Source of the DNA: Adineta steineri
Taxonomy: Eukaryota > Rotifera > Eurotatoria > Adinetida > Adinetidae
Assembly (NCBI GenBank): GCA_905250115.1
Contig: CAJNOI010000211.1
Span: 62,001 to 126,000, forward strand
DNA length: 64,000 nt
Direction of reading: 5' to 3'
Below are positions 38,294 through 54,148 of the stretch, in pieces. The position numbers and the translations under genes were made by a program. Each line of letters opens with the position of its first letter. Within the stretch, counting starts at the first letter, position 1. The notes beneath the pieces were generated by a model. That model was not told the origin of the DNA. It did not search any database and worked only from the letters and a program-made list of their open reading frames with translations.

Positions 38294-41093
38294 AAGTAAT
38301 ATCGTAATTATATACGAACACTTCTATTTGCTAGAGTTAACAAGACTGAAAGTCTAATACATTCCTTTGCAGTTGAATAAAATAAGAATAAATTAGTTTT
38401 AACTAGTCAATCAAAGAACAAACAATTGCCAGTAATAAATTCTATTTCCTTTTTATTATCATGTTCAGTAGAATACTTGTAAATATTACCTTCTACATCT
38501 GTCTTCTTTTTTATTGTAAAATCATTTATTTGAAATTATTATTTTTTTCTGCCATATAGAATCCTTTCATCACATATCGTCGTCTTTTAATTATGTTCCT
38601 TTTCACGCGCCATAATCCTGAATATGCATATTATATAGATACATATCCCATGTAAAAAAATGAGGTAAATAATTAAACATAGTCGAAATATCTGATGAAA
38701 ATTTCACTTTTTGGATTATGTCTGACTACAATCGTGTGAAGATCAATTAAAGGTGTATGATTCTATTCGATTTGAAATTATTTTCTGATCGTTGTTAATC
38801 TGATTTTTTTAACGGTTGTTTTTAATGTAAAATGCTTATCTCGAGCATCAGTGATTGTGATATATTTATGTTCATGATTAGCTCTCATTCTTTTGAAATT
38901 ACATAAATCCTTCAAAGAACAACATATCGAATGACTTTACTGACACTGTAATATATTTACTTTTTATTATATTCTCTCGAAGACTGAGCGCATAAGATAA
39001 CAAATATTTAATAAGTAAGTACGCTCTTGTAGTGTGCAGGTTGAAACTAATTTAGAAGGTCAAGTATATATAATTTTTATTTACGACATTTCAGCACAGA
39101 ATAAGATAGTCAAATATTGATTAACATAGAGAAAAATGCAAAACAATTATATACCAAATTGTGAGTATGGATATGGATGTGATTATTTCTCTCTCACCCA
39201 CATCCGCAATATAAGTGTTGAAAGAATTTTAAGTCCTATTTTTAAATGTATTGATTGATATTTTTGTTACAATTTCATTCTCTTCAAAAAAAAAGTTTTT
39301 TTTGTTCCCAGCAGATATTAATGATTAACATGCATTCAGTTTGTGGTTATGTTATTTTATTCCGTATTCTTTTCATAGTCTAATGTTGATAATGATATAA
39401 AAAATATGCGAAAAAAATTAAATGTAAAGATTATTCGTGCATGCACTTATTACAACAGAAATAAGAAACTAGACAAGCGTTTAAATCTATGACAACAGAA
39501 GAGCCTTTGGATTCCATATTTTTCTCACAGATTCTCTAGTTGAGGAGAATAACAATAATCAACACTTACAGGTTATGCTAATAGAACGGAGGAGAGACTG
39601 AGAAGGGAAAACTAACACGGATGAAAGAGAAAAATGAGGAATAAAAATCATGGGAAGTATAAAATAAAAAGAGTGAGAGAGACCAGAAGTAAACATGTAC
39701 ATACTACTGATCGTCCTAAAACATAGTTTCTCCTCATATTTTGTTTGCATGTTGTTGCATTTGTTTACTGCAATAGCATCGTACTTATTATTGCTTACTT
39801 GCATAAACTTATATGTGATCCTATTATTGAAATATTTATATATATATATTTTTTCTGTTATTTCTAGTTAAGTGCATTCTTTAAAATCTCAATTATACTG
39901 TCAAATTTCACGAATAAAAAACAACAACTAATACTGTTTAAAAAGATTTCTAAAAGAATAAATTTATCTGTAACAATTTATGATGTTCACATTTAACAAC
40001 ATTTATAGATACATTTATGTAAAATAAAACTTTAGAGAAAATGCTACAAATATATTAAAACCTCCCGTGGATAGTTTCAATGGCTGAAGAGCTATATCAG
40101 TTTTGTTGTCGATACACAGCTTTATTAGTATATATGTCTTTGTGTTACAGTGATACTCCGATCACATTTTCGTACTTCAATAGTGAATGAATACTGTTTT
40201 GAACAGTTGCTAATAAGCTCTTCTTCTAAAATTATATTATGAAAGATCTTAATATTCATCCTTAGACAGCTGGCTGAATTAGGATGCGAAGAATATCGAC
40301 TGAATTATGACAAGCATCTTTTCATTTTTGTACAACATTCGGACACTTCTGTTTCTATTTATTTGATAATAATTAAAAACGCGAAATTTGATTGATACTA
40401 CCACTTTATATGCGGATGAACAACTGCAAAAAGTGACATGATACGACATTACAAGAAAATGTCATAAAAAAATATCATCAAAATTGATTGATTTTCCTAT
40501 ATATAACACATCTGTAAAACAAATATAAAATAAAGACATTTACGTCTATATGATTTTTGTATCACCATAACAAGAAATGTTCTTATAAATAGCATTGATA
40601 TTAAACCGTCCAAATGATCACGAGTTCTATTGAATTTTTCTACGTATAATACCAGAGTATTATTGCTCTCCATTGAATGATGGTTCGAATACAATATACA
40701 ATGAAGCTCTAGCTAGCACTTCTAAACTGCATTCTGTACGAAAAGTACAAAAATTGCAATAGTAAAATGTTTCAAACTGTTTTTCTTCATGAAAACTTTA
40801 TCAAATCGAGAAAATAAGAACAGTCAATGATATATGTCTCAGGTAAAAAATAGAAAATGATAAAATACAATCAATCGATTAGTTCTTAATGTAAAGAACC
40901 AACATCTAATAGATTCAAGAATTTTGCTTGATATATACACCCATATAAATATAGTATTCAACTAGTATTCTTTTTCTGTTACTCTTATCTTTGATGTTTA
41001 TAGTTATCTCTCTTTGTATATTTACTTTTAAAATATATTTATATTTTTCTGTCTCACAATATTTTGTGTATTTGAGTATTTATTATTAGAAAC
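38294..41093. other. Intergenic region
   Basis: About 2.8 kb of AT-rich DNA between SLC35A4-like and the second acid phosphatase. It holds one decayed inverted-repeat element at 39160-39212. No supported gene, tRNA or large repeat is seen; open frames at 39559-39804 and 40497-40694 (minus) look random. Confidence 0.5.
39160..39212. repeat. Decayed inverted-repeat element with telomere-like arms
   Basis: TGTGAGTATGGATATGGATG ... CTCTCACCCACATCCGCAAT. The arms still pair imperfectly (GGATATGGATGTG with CACCCACATCC), but TTGAGGG/CCCTCAA ends are lost. Confidence 0.4.
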
Positions 41094-42401
41094 ATGTTTC
41101 TGATCTTGTTAGTGCAACTTATTGTCGTTTATCAACTTTCAACAGCATTTCCAACTAGTTTTGGTATGTTTCTTCTCAAAGTATTGTAATCTATAAGAAT
41201 TTAATTGGTTTTATTTCAGGCCAATATGATATAGTAGCAAAAGAAAATGATGATAAAACGACAAGATTTTTTATTGTTGGCGATTGGGGTGGTTTACCAG
41301 TTTCACCATTTGATACTCCATCAGAAGTTGCTGTAGCTGATGCAATGGGTAAACTAGGTGTAAAATTAAATACAACTTTCCAGTTAGCATTAGGTGATAA
41401 TTTTTATTATGATGGTGTCCAAACAGTCAATGATTCAAGATTTCAAGTACAACTTTCTTTTTTCTTGTCTATCTAGATGATTATTCATTTTTCTATTTAT
41501 TAGACGACTTTTGAACATGTATTTTCAGCAACTTCATTACAAACTCCTTGGTATGTTTTAGCTGGTAATCATGATCATGGAGGAAATGTTTCTGCAGAAA
41601 TTGAATATGGTAAAACATCAAAACGATGGTCAGTAAATAGATTTTTTTATATAAGAGATGACAAAAATTGAAATATTAATAGGATATTTCCTGATTATTT
41701 TTATTCATTTTCTTTATGGCAAAGTGATAAACAAAAGAAAATAATTGATTTCATCATGATTGATACTGTTATACTTTGCGGTGGAGATACTTTATCAGAT
41801 TGGGATCATAAACCATTAGAAGGTCCTTCAAATAAACATGTTTCTGAAGCCTATTGGCAATGGATTGAAGGACAACTTCGTCAATCAACGTATGTGTTTT
41901 ATCGAATATTAGTAAAAATCATATATTTATGATCTATCTTCAATAATTATTAGAGCTCCTTATTTGCTTGTTAACGGTCATTTTCCAGTATATTCAGTTG
42001 CTGAACATGGTCCAACAAAATGTCTTGTTGATCGTCTTCGTCCAATGCTTCACCAATATCATGCTACAGCATATATCTGTGGACATGATCATAATCTTCA
42101 AGTAAAATAATTAAAACACCTAAGTTATATACTAATATTTTACTTACGTTTTTAGCATTTGACAAATGATATGAATGGTGTACATATGAATTATTTTGTT
42201 GTTGGTGCAGCTAATTTTATTGATCCAAGTCAGGAGCATGCGAAAGATGTACCAGTTGATGCACTTAAATTTTTCTGGGCAGGCTCACCAGTTTATGGTG
42301 GTTTCGGTTTAGCTGAAGTCAATAATACACATTTGAGCTTATCTTTTATTGATCATGCCGAACAAACATTATATCAAACAGTTATGACACCTCGATCATA
42401 A
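41094..42401 (+). CDS. ACP5: Purple (tartrate-resistant) acid phosphatase, ACP5-like, paralog 2
   Basis: Second copy of the secreted binuclear metallophosphatase. Exons 41094-41163, 41220-41446, 41504-41628, 41683-41889, 41954-42101, 42156-42401 give 340 residues, with every exon the same length as in the copy at 30044. The signal peptide ([17 protein letters not shown]) and the propart differ most. Metal blocks [27 protein letters not shown] and CGHDH are intact, with small changes next to ligands (HYP to HFP, SGH to NGH). The exon containing [21 protein letters not shown] is nearly unchanged between copies, whereas intron sequences are not alignable by eye, so the duplication is not recent. 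It lies about 10 kb downstream in the same orientation. An acceptor-like ATTATTAG ends 4 nt before the ATG. Confidence 0.95.
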
Positions 42402-45400
42402 CTTCAATCATTATTTTCATATGAGTTATGCAACATTGAATATATCATAATTTAGATTTTGTAAAAATTTAATAATAGATTTATGCCCGTTATATCAACA
42501 AATATTTTGACATCATAATAATATTTTTTTATATAATAAAACTCAATGTGAAATGTTGAAAAGTAATTTGTTGTATCTCTATATATCTATTGTCATAAAT
42601 ATAAGTATGTACATGTATACATAGTCAATGATCATTAGGATATCAACAAAAATTTTCATGTATATATGTGTATATGCATATTAAATAGGAGATTGAAGTG
42701 AGGACAAGTCATAAAGTATCGTCGGCGTCAAAATTTAAAATGATTATTGTTGTGTTTGTCCGATATTGAGCATTAAAATATTGTGCATACTTAATTCAAC
42801 TAAATAAATATTCTCAATTTATTTGATGATCAAAACATTTTATCGTTATAAATCACACTTGCTCTTCTTCTTCTTCTTCTATTTATTCTTGTGACATTGA
42901 TATCACTCATATAAAATCCAACAATTATGTGTAATATTTGCTGTTTCTCTCAGTCGACAATCAGATCAAATCGTTTTTGTTTATTTTTCTGACAGTAAAA
43001 AAAACGAACAAGTCTGCCACTTGAATCGATCATTTATGTATATACGTTTCACAGCAGTTATCAGAAATAATGATGATGATGACGACAGATAGAAATCAAT
43101 AAACATAGAGAGAAACATTAATATTCGTTAATCAAACTACTTATCTATGATGATGTGTCGTAAAGATGAATTTTTTTTGATATTATTCATCATTTATTAT
43201 ATCAAAAAAAAAAATAAGTTGACATAAAATTCAAGAAAAAAACATAATATTTATTGCATTTATTAGTCATACTGTTAAAAAATGCTCTCGTTTTATTTCT
43301 TTATAATATTGACATTGTTATACGTCGTATTTTCTTTTATTAATTATTGTTATCAACTGAAAGAAATAGTTTATATTTGCCATTTAACCACACCATACTT
43401 TTTTCTTATTAAGTCTAAATCGTCAAGAATAAAATAGACTATTTCTCAAGCATAACAAATGAGAATGAAGCAAAAAAAAAGAGTATTTTTAGCAACTAGT
43501 TCTAATTTTCTTTTCTTTTAATCTAAAATCATTATGGTAATTCAATATAGTATTTTGCTTTTGTACACGTGTATGTAATCGCTATATTATTGAGCCATGA
43601 ACCGCCTTTGTAATGTGAATCTCAAACAAATGCTATTTATTTTTTTCAATCAAAAATTTTCGTCATCATAGAGATGCGACTATTGCCTAATACATAAATG
43701 AATGAAAAGTTAAAATCCAGATTGTTCTCAATATCAGTAAGAGAATAGAGAAAAATATGTAGACATTGATGATCTATTATTCTTTTTTCCATTTACACAA
43801 CTGATATTAATTATATAGAAACGAATAGTGATGATAGTTAGTAGCATCTCTTCAGTGATTAATGTTGATGAATTACTCATCAATAAGACATGATGTTCAA
43901 TATCATAAAATGACGAATGAATCTAAATACACATGTTTACAGATACATACATTGTCCCGTTTCTATCTATCTATATATATATATATATATCGATTCAATG
44001 ATCTGTAGATCGATATACATACACGTTTGTGTGTTGACATCTGATAGGGTTGAAGCACGCGTGCCATACCGAATCGAGCGTATTATATACGAGGCGGAGA
44101 GATTGGACGGCAATTAGTTTTCAGTGTATTCACTCGAATATGACATTTACAACAAAAAAAAAAGAATCATAGGTGCACATTTCCGACATTGTACGTTTGA
44201 AGTAGTGATACTCAATTACACCAGTTGGTTTAATCAAGTTGCCATTTGAAGGAAAAAAAAAGAAAAAAAAATAAGGCAAAATCAAGGGTAATGAACAAAA
44301 GAAAAAGAAATCTTTTCTTCTTCTTCTCAATTAATCAATGGATGAATGATACCAGAAGGAGAAAAAAAGCGATAGAAAGAGCAATTGTTTATGTCATTCA
44401 AGCAAGACAAACCATAGTCAAGCTAACAGCAGAGAAGGAGAAGAAAAGAAGAAGACGTTGATGCTTGTTTAATTATTTTCTCATTAATCTGTTAATTGGC
44501 TACGTTCTATTGTATGCTTAAGACCAGAATGAGAAAGGCAATGTAAGAAATAGATAAGTATAAAAATAGTAGCAAGAATCTGTTATTATTATCGTATCGA
44601 AAGACAATAATTATTTTCTCGTCACTTTGACGTTTCAGAAGACTTTATTCATGTCATAAGTTTCTTTTTCTTTTATATCACAAATTTAATAAAACAATGG
44701 ATAAATGCTACTGGCGTTACTGGTAGGTATCAATCATATTTTATTCACTTCATCATCTATATATGTGTATAAGAGATTGATTGCATGAGAAATAAAGACA
44801 ATAGTACACAAAACCCAATTCTTCTATCTATTTGTGTCTCGTCGTATAGAGGAAATACACACATAGACTATTGACATATACGTACATATAGATATATACA
44901 TATATGTATATACACTGTACTCGTATATTCACTCTCATCAAACTAGATTTTCATTGTCGTTTGTTTAAACAATACGAATGAGCTCAGAGTTGTGTCGTTA
45001 TCATTGTCTATAAAGACGAGCCCATATGATGGCGCGACAGCACGTTACGATGGATGAACAAATGTGAAATCTATGCTGCGTCATCCATTCGAAGGTGTAT
45101 GTTAATCTTCGTACTTGAGCGTATGTGTAGAAGCTAGATGAATGAATGTATAAAGAGGAAAGAGATGAAAGTAAATAAAGAAAAAGAGAAGAAGAAAAAA
45201 GAACGAAGTAACAAAAGTATGTATGTACTAGTTGTAGTAATACGAAAAAAAAAGTAAAGTTTTTTTCTTTTTTTATTATTGTGTATATATGTGTCTCTTC
45301 TTCTATTATCTATCGTTCGTTCTTTCTTTCGATTTTGTATGTATGTCTATGTATGCATAATGTCGATCCTCTATAACTTTTGCGATTTGAAATGGTGATG

Positions 45401-48400
45401 ATGAATGATGAAAATTCGAGGACGTGATCAACTCCGAGACACAACAACAAGTAAGCTTGACATTTCCCTCTAAATGTAACAATGACACTCTTATTGTTCT
45501 TTCATCAATGACAAACGTGTCTTGATTATAATATTTTTCTTTTATCTTAGAAATTGAATGATTTCATCATCATCTGAAAAATCGTTTTTTGTTTTTTGGT
45601 TGTTTTTGTCTTATCTAACTTTCTATATTTCTTCATATTCATCTATGATTGGTAGCTTAATATTGCAAAAAGCGTGATTTATTCTCATTGGACTCTTTTT
45701 TTTTTGTCTCTTCTCTCTACTCATATACAAGTATTCGCGTATACCACATGTAGTGCTCTATGAGTATAAGAAATCGGATATTCACTCTCCTACTCGTTCG
45801 CTCGCACACTTCTTTTATTGTATAAAAATGCAAATATGTGAATGTGTAAAAGAAGGAGAGAGAGGGAGAGGGAGAAAAAGAAGAAAAGCGAAGTTAGTCC
45901 TAAGTGCGAATTTCTCTCTTTCGCTCTCTCCGTAAAAAAAAGATGAGAACATTTTGTTGGAAGAGAAATCGTTCTATCGTGTGCGTTTTTTTTCTTCATC
46001 TACTCTCGTTTTTATCAATCAAACTGATTTTGACCTTTTTGAATAAATGGTATTTTCATTAGATTTATAGTCTCTCACATACATACGTCTCAAAGTTGTG
46101 TCATCTATTCACAGCAGCAACATTTTGTGCTCTTTAGGTAAGTGATCTTTCTTCTTCTTCTTCTCCTCTGATTGCTTCGCTCATGTGATTTTGGCATCTG
46201 ATTAAATACACCTGTGATGATGATATTTGTTCACTCAAAAAAAGAAAAGAAATATTTGCGTCATCAACGTGACATATCAAGATGGAAAAAAAAAGAAATA
46301 AAAAATGATGATGACATTATCAATACTATTCTAAATAAAAGAAGAAAAAAACGAAAGAAAAATAGTGACATTTATTTAGAATTTCTGGTAATCTACTGTG
46401 TTGTTTTTTTCTTTCACTTTCACGATGACCAATGGTTATTGTTAATTAATAAACATCTATCTTTTCATTGAGTTTCGTCAATAGAGATTTAAGAATCATG
46501 TCTTCATCTTAAGTTTTTGCTCTTTACTTATAAAGAATTACCTATTCGAATTTTTTTCTCTGTTGTTATTGTTGTTGTTGTTGTTTAGTATATAGTAATT
46601 CGTAAAAGTAGACGATAAGAACGAAGATTGTAATCGATTAATCGTATTTATCATATTAGAATAGACAGATTCGATTGGATAAGATTATTAAATAATGTTG
46701 TCCAATCATTTTTATTTTCGAATAAGTAGTTGTTGCTATAAAAAGAATCGATGTTGTCCATTTAAAATATCGTTGATGTATAATAATGAAATCTTGTAAG
46801 TTTTGATAAGTATAAAGTAAGGAATGATATATCCTACCGTTGATGAAACGAGCAATGGCGATGACGACTGTCTTGTCTTTATATGTATATACATGTGCTC
46901 TAACGCTGAACTTTCGGTGCGCTATTCACTGATATTTAGAAGCGAAAAGTCAATGTATTATCAATGAGAATATCGTCGTTTTTTTCTCTTTTTTTTTCTC
47001 TCTCTTTTATTTCTTGGTGGCCACTGCCTAAATGAATGTCTTTATGTACATGCACAACGATAAGGTCGCGTCATTTCTAAAAATGTTAAACATTCTTTTT
47101 ATGCCATTTTGGGCACATGCCCGCCCGCTGTCGTCATCGTTGCGCGACATAAAAGGTTAGTTATGTTTAATTTCTATATTTGGATGTCCACCATATATAT
47201 ATATAGATAGATATAGATACATTTGGACATACAAAAAGAAAAGATCTCCAAGAAAGGAAAGGAATAAAAAAAACTGACAGATAACTGTAACATTGTTTTT
47301 TCTAAAATTGTATTAAAAAATATGTATCTGTCAATCATTGACACACGTTTAATGGCGGCAAATTTGTTTTTATTGAAAATGATCCTCATGTAAATGATTA
47401 ATACATGTGTATACATTACTATAGCTAATGAAGTTTGAGAAGTGTGTTGGCGGCATTACTAATTTATAGCTGTGATCTTGATAAAATAATTATAAAAACA
47501 TTGAATTAGGATGAGTAAGTGTGTAGTAAACCGAGCATTTCTATCCACTTGTTATGTACTTATTTATACATATATGCATATAGAAAGAGAGATTTACTAA
47601 ATCTATTTTTTCTCTCTCTGAACTTTTCCGATATAAACGATAATAAATGACTATGTAATTGAGTTTGAAGATAATAGAAAAAACGGAGAATATCTTTGTC
47701 GTCATATAGAAAATGTAAAAAAAAAGATTTCATTTTTTTGTATGTGATATAATCTGTTTTCTTATTGATTATCCGGATGTTCAATTCTTTTCTGTTGACA
47801 CGATATTAGTTGTTACAGTTCATTTGATATATACGTGCTGTCCCCTTCGGATATCCTGTACGTATCATCATCAAACATATAGCGCATACGTGAAAGCTCA
47901 CGTGTACGATGTCAGTTAGTCAAATTAGCTGGAAGATATTTAGCAATGATCATTTTTATTTTCTTCTTCTTCTTCTTTTATTGTATAGAAAAAGAAGAAA
48001 AATCTGGAAATAATTTAAGATCAGTAGTCTATATCTTTAATGAATGAGAAAGCGAACAACACGTGTTCGAACTGTCAGAATCAACAACGGGATATTCATA
48101 TAAAGTAAACATACAAGTAGACAGATACAAAGATCTGGTCAAATTGTAAGCAGTCTATAATTAACTTGAGATTATAAAAGAAAAGAGAAAGCGAATAGTA
48201 AATTGGAGAGTGATAATGATGATGAGCATGAACAGTAATGTGAGCCGGCATAAGAGAAATAAAGAATAAGCAAGTAAACGCGTGCCAAATGCCATAAAGG
48301 GTATCCGGCTATGTTCGTTAGTCGACCTTTCCCAATTTATACACGCGAATATTTGTGTAGATATATATACATTAGTATTATAATTATAAACAAAAAGAAA

Positions 48401-48488
48401 AATTTGTAATCAAATGCTATAAAATCAAAAGAATTTATTTAAAAATAACTGAAATCAAATTAAAAATATTTCTTTTAGTGCTCGTATC
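42402..48488. other. Large noncoding region upstream of NR4A
   Basis: Six kilobases without a supported gene, by far the longest noncoding stretch here. It contains (AT)n near 43970-43990, (TC/GA)-rich tracts near 45850-45930 and 47580-47620, TTC-rich tracts (44300, 46150, 47960) and GTT repeats near 46565. The sequence CTTTAGGTAAGT at 46133-46143 could be the donor of a 5' untranslated exon of NR4A, whose acceptor would be the TTCTTTTAG at 48470-48478. Open frames here are low-complexity K/R or F/L-rich chance frames. Regulatory content is plausible but unproven. Confidence 0.5.
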
Positions 48489-51096
<2,608 letters not shown>

Positions 51097-54000
51097 CCAC
51101 ATTTTGTTTCATTTTTTTATTTATAAACTACTATATACAAGTATTATTTAAATCCATTGCCACCATCACCGATGTTCTTCAGTAGTTATTAAAGTCATAC
51201 GGGTCACAACCTTTTCTTCTTCTTCTTTTTTTTGTCTTCCATAATCCACATACACACCCATTTTTTGATTGTCTTTCGTTCTTTTTCTTTATATTGTTGT
51301 TGTACAGCACATTATTAATGATGATGATAATAATGACTGAGGGACACATATACATACCGTATTTTCTGTCTTTTATTAATTCTCTCGGTCTTCCATATAA
51401 TCCTTTCATGTGCACCATCACCACCTCAAACCACTCCCAACTGACCGATTTGTTATTATATTGCTTGTATACAACCTTTGTGGTTTTCTCTTTTCTTTTC
51501 CTATTATCTCTGTCATAGAATGGAGACTGCTTTTCTCTTCTCTCTCTCTCTTTTTTTTCTACTAAATATTATGCGCGATGAAAAAATAAAATTTAATAAA
51601 ACAAATTCTAGAAATTCATTTTTTACGGTTTTTATTTTCTTTAAGTTGAGCAATAATTGCAATTACATTATATAAATGTGATTTAGTATTCTGAAATTGT
51701 TGCCAGACATCAGTTTTAAATATCTAAATACAAAAAAAGACAAAGTCATGTGATATGAGTAGGGATTTATTGAGCATTATAAACTATCTATGTGTATGTG
51801 ATAGATGTCATTTAAAATTCGAAAATGGCGAACTTATTCTTTTTGCCAAGTATTCAGAAGAAAATCATCTTCAATATGCACAAACAACTAAATTTTATCG
51901 AAATTGAATTCATTTATTTGAGTATATATACACCTCAGAAAATTTCTAACATAAAAATGTAAGTATACGATTTTCATTTATTTATCTCCAGCTACTTCTA
52001 GAAGATCAAACCAACTTTTTTCCGGTATGATTTAAATAGTTGTTTGTTAATGAAAATTCACCGATATATATTTCAATTTTTTCAGTATAAATATATTTTA
52101 AAATACGTTCAAGAATTTATATCAATTTGATCTTTATTTCCATTTGAAACAATGGGTTTAGCAAATTTTTCACTAGATCTACAAAGTATATGACGGTGTA
52201 CATGAAATTTTTGATCATGTGAAGAACAGAGAATTATATCAGTGAAAAGTTTTTGAATTGATATTAACCACTATATATATATTGCCAGTTTGTTACATAC
52301 TGAATACCAATAACTAACCGTTGATGAACATTCATAAATAATTAATTTAATTGAAAACAGAATATTATTTGATGAAATAGAAAAAAATTGTTTCACGAGG
52401 CAATATAATTAGTGCTCGGTTTTTAATAGGCTTAAGATTCCGTCATCTTCTATTTCATATGCTATGATTTACAAGTAAAACTTACATGATAATAATATTT
52501 ATATAATTACCTGAGATATTGATTCAGATCCATGAATTCTCAAAATTTCAAATGTACAATGTGATTTATTATCTGTCAGTGTTGAATCTTCAGCATTTGT
52601 TGTAATAAAATATTCCGGTAAAGTTTTTAATACATGATGATTTAATGTCATCATCAATTGTTGAAGATTGTTCAATATTTGATATTGAATTCTGAAATGT
52701 ACTCAGCAAAGTCCCTTATATCGTTTCACTATTACTGTCTATTTGTGTAAGTGATCTTTTTGATTATTCAACGATTGAATATCGGATAAAAACCATCAAT
52801 AAATGATAATCTGTTCAAAACATTTTTTATTTAATTCATTTCTTTCATGTTCAGATTCTAGAAAACAACTGCGTAAATTAGTTTTTTCTTGTTTTAAGTT
52901 AGAATTTGTTGTTGTTCTTATACAACTTCCAGAAAAAGAATTTACAAAGCGAATAAAAAAACTAAGTTTTTCTTTTTATGCGTAGTTACCATATAATTAA
53001 ATTAACTAATCAAAGAAAGAAAGAAACATATTGAAGAACTTTATGTTTGTTTCTTGTTTGTAATAAAGGAATGTGAGACAGGTGTGTCTCGATGTTCGCA
53101 CATATACACTAGCGTGGGTTGTTTGTTTTTCTTGTGTATATGTATGTGTTAGATGCACACTGGTAATTATCATCACGATGATATTTAGCGAAATGTTACC
53201 AGTGTATTGGTATATATATGTATGTATGCAATCGACGACCGTTTTGAATTACAAGGGATAGAGAGAGAGAGAAGAAAAAAGAAAGAAAGGGCGATTTGTT
53301 GGTATCTCATTCCTTCGATTATCATCGCTCTGCATCGATAATCATTTTTCTTAAACTTTTTATTTTTTGTTTGATTTTAATTGTACGTTTATATATATAT
53401 GTGTGTATGTGAAAAAGAGCAAGAGTAAAGAAAAGCAATCGGATGCCGATCTATCAATAGTAGCGTCGTCAATGTCATGTCCTTTACTTATAACAATAGA
53501 AATAGTTCTTTTTCGACTCGCATCACCCACCAATCAAACAATGTATGTATAAACACATATGCCAATCTTGTCGTTTTTTCCGGTAGTATTGATGTGTTCT
53601 CTATACTCATCATCTATCTGGTTACAAATGTTCTTTATTCGATATGACTACAAAGATGGAAGCATGATGAGAGGAGGGAGAGAGAGACAGAGAGACAGAG
53701 AGAAAACGTAGAGTAAGAAGGAGAGAAAGTTGCACGGACGTTGTCGTCGTGGGTGCCATATCATCATCATCACCATCACAATAACATTGCCTGAAGGTTT
53801 CATCTACCACCAGTTGCAACTAATCAGGCTACTTTTGCATCTCGCGACTGTTGATCTCTATCTCGACATCTATTCTTTCATTCATCTTTTAACATCTTTT
53901 TATAGTGTGTGTGTGTGTGGTATGTGTACCTTGCTTTTATTTATACATTTTGATCGATGTATTGATGATGAAGATGTAACTAATAGAATGAGAGAGAAAG

Positions 54001-54148
54001 AGTAAGACAACAACAGGTGTTACTGTCTATTATATAGTACTATTAAGAAACAGAAAAGTGTATATATATTGTGCCTATTGTTAGTTAGAAGAAAGAGATA
54101 CAAACTGCTCAAAATACACACAACGTCTGTTGTTTCTAGAAACAATCA
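51097..54148. other. Intergenic region with gene remnants
   Basis: About 3 kb between NR4A and the DM-domain gene. Minus-strand coding-like pieces lie at 52119-52960 (listed separately) and a short plus-strand open frame at about 51797-51907 shows CDRCHLKFENGELILF. The remainder has (TC), (GT) and (GA) simple repeats near 51540, 53640-53720 and 53905. No other feature supported. Confidence 0.45.
52119..52691 (-). pseudogene. Remnant or partial gene with a BTB/POZ-like exon
   Basis: Two minus-strand exons join in frame. Exon 52691-52511 follows an ACATTTCAG acceptor, encodes 60 residues (ending TFEILRIHGSESISQ) and ends at a GTAATT donor. Exon 52270-52119 follows TATATATAG and encodes WLISIQKLFTDIILCSSHD and QKFHVHRHILCRSSEKFAKP, then reaches a TGA. 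The pattern F-x-D-I-x-L ... F-x-V-H-R-x-I-L-x-x-x-S-x-x-F is the first half of a BTB/POZ domain. The second half is not found in frame; IPEKSWFDLLEVAGDK near 52000 could be a detached piece. Upstream, 52960-52805 encodes a charged segment (NLKQEKTNLRSCFLESEHER) that runs into a stop without a donor. I read this as a decaying gene; an unrecognised intact gene with more exons is possible. Confidence 0.45.

Noticed and set aside
44130-46471. K/R- or F-rich open frames upstream of NR4A
   Set aside because: Low-complexity AAAG/TTTC tracts; no codon or domain support.
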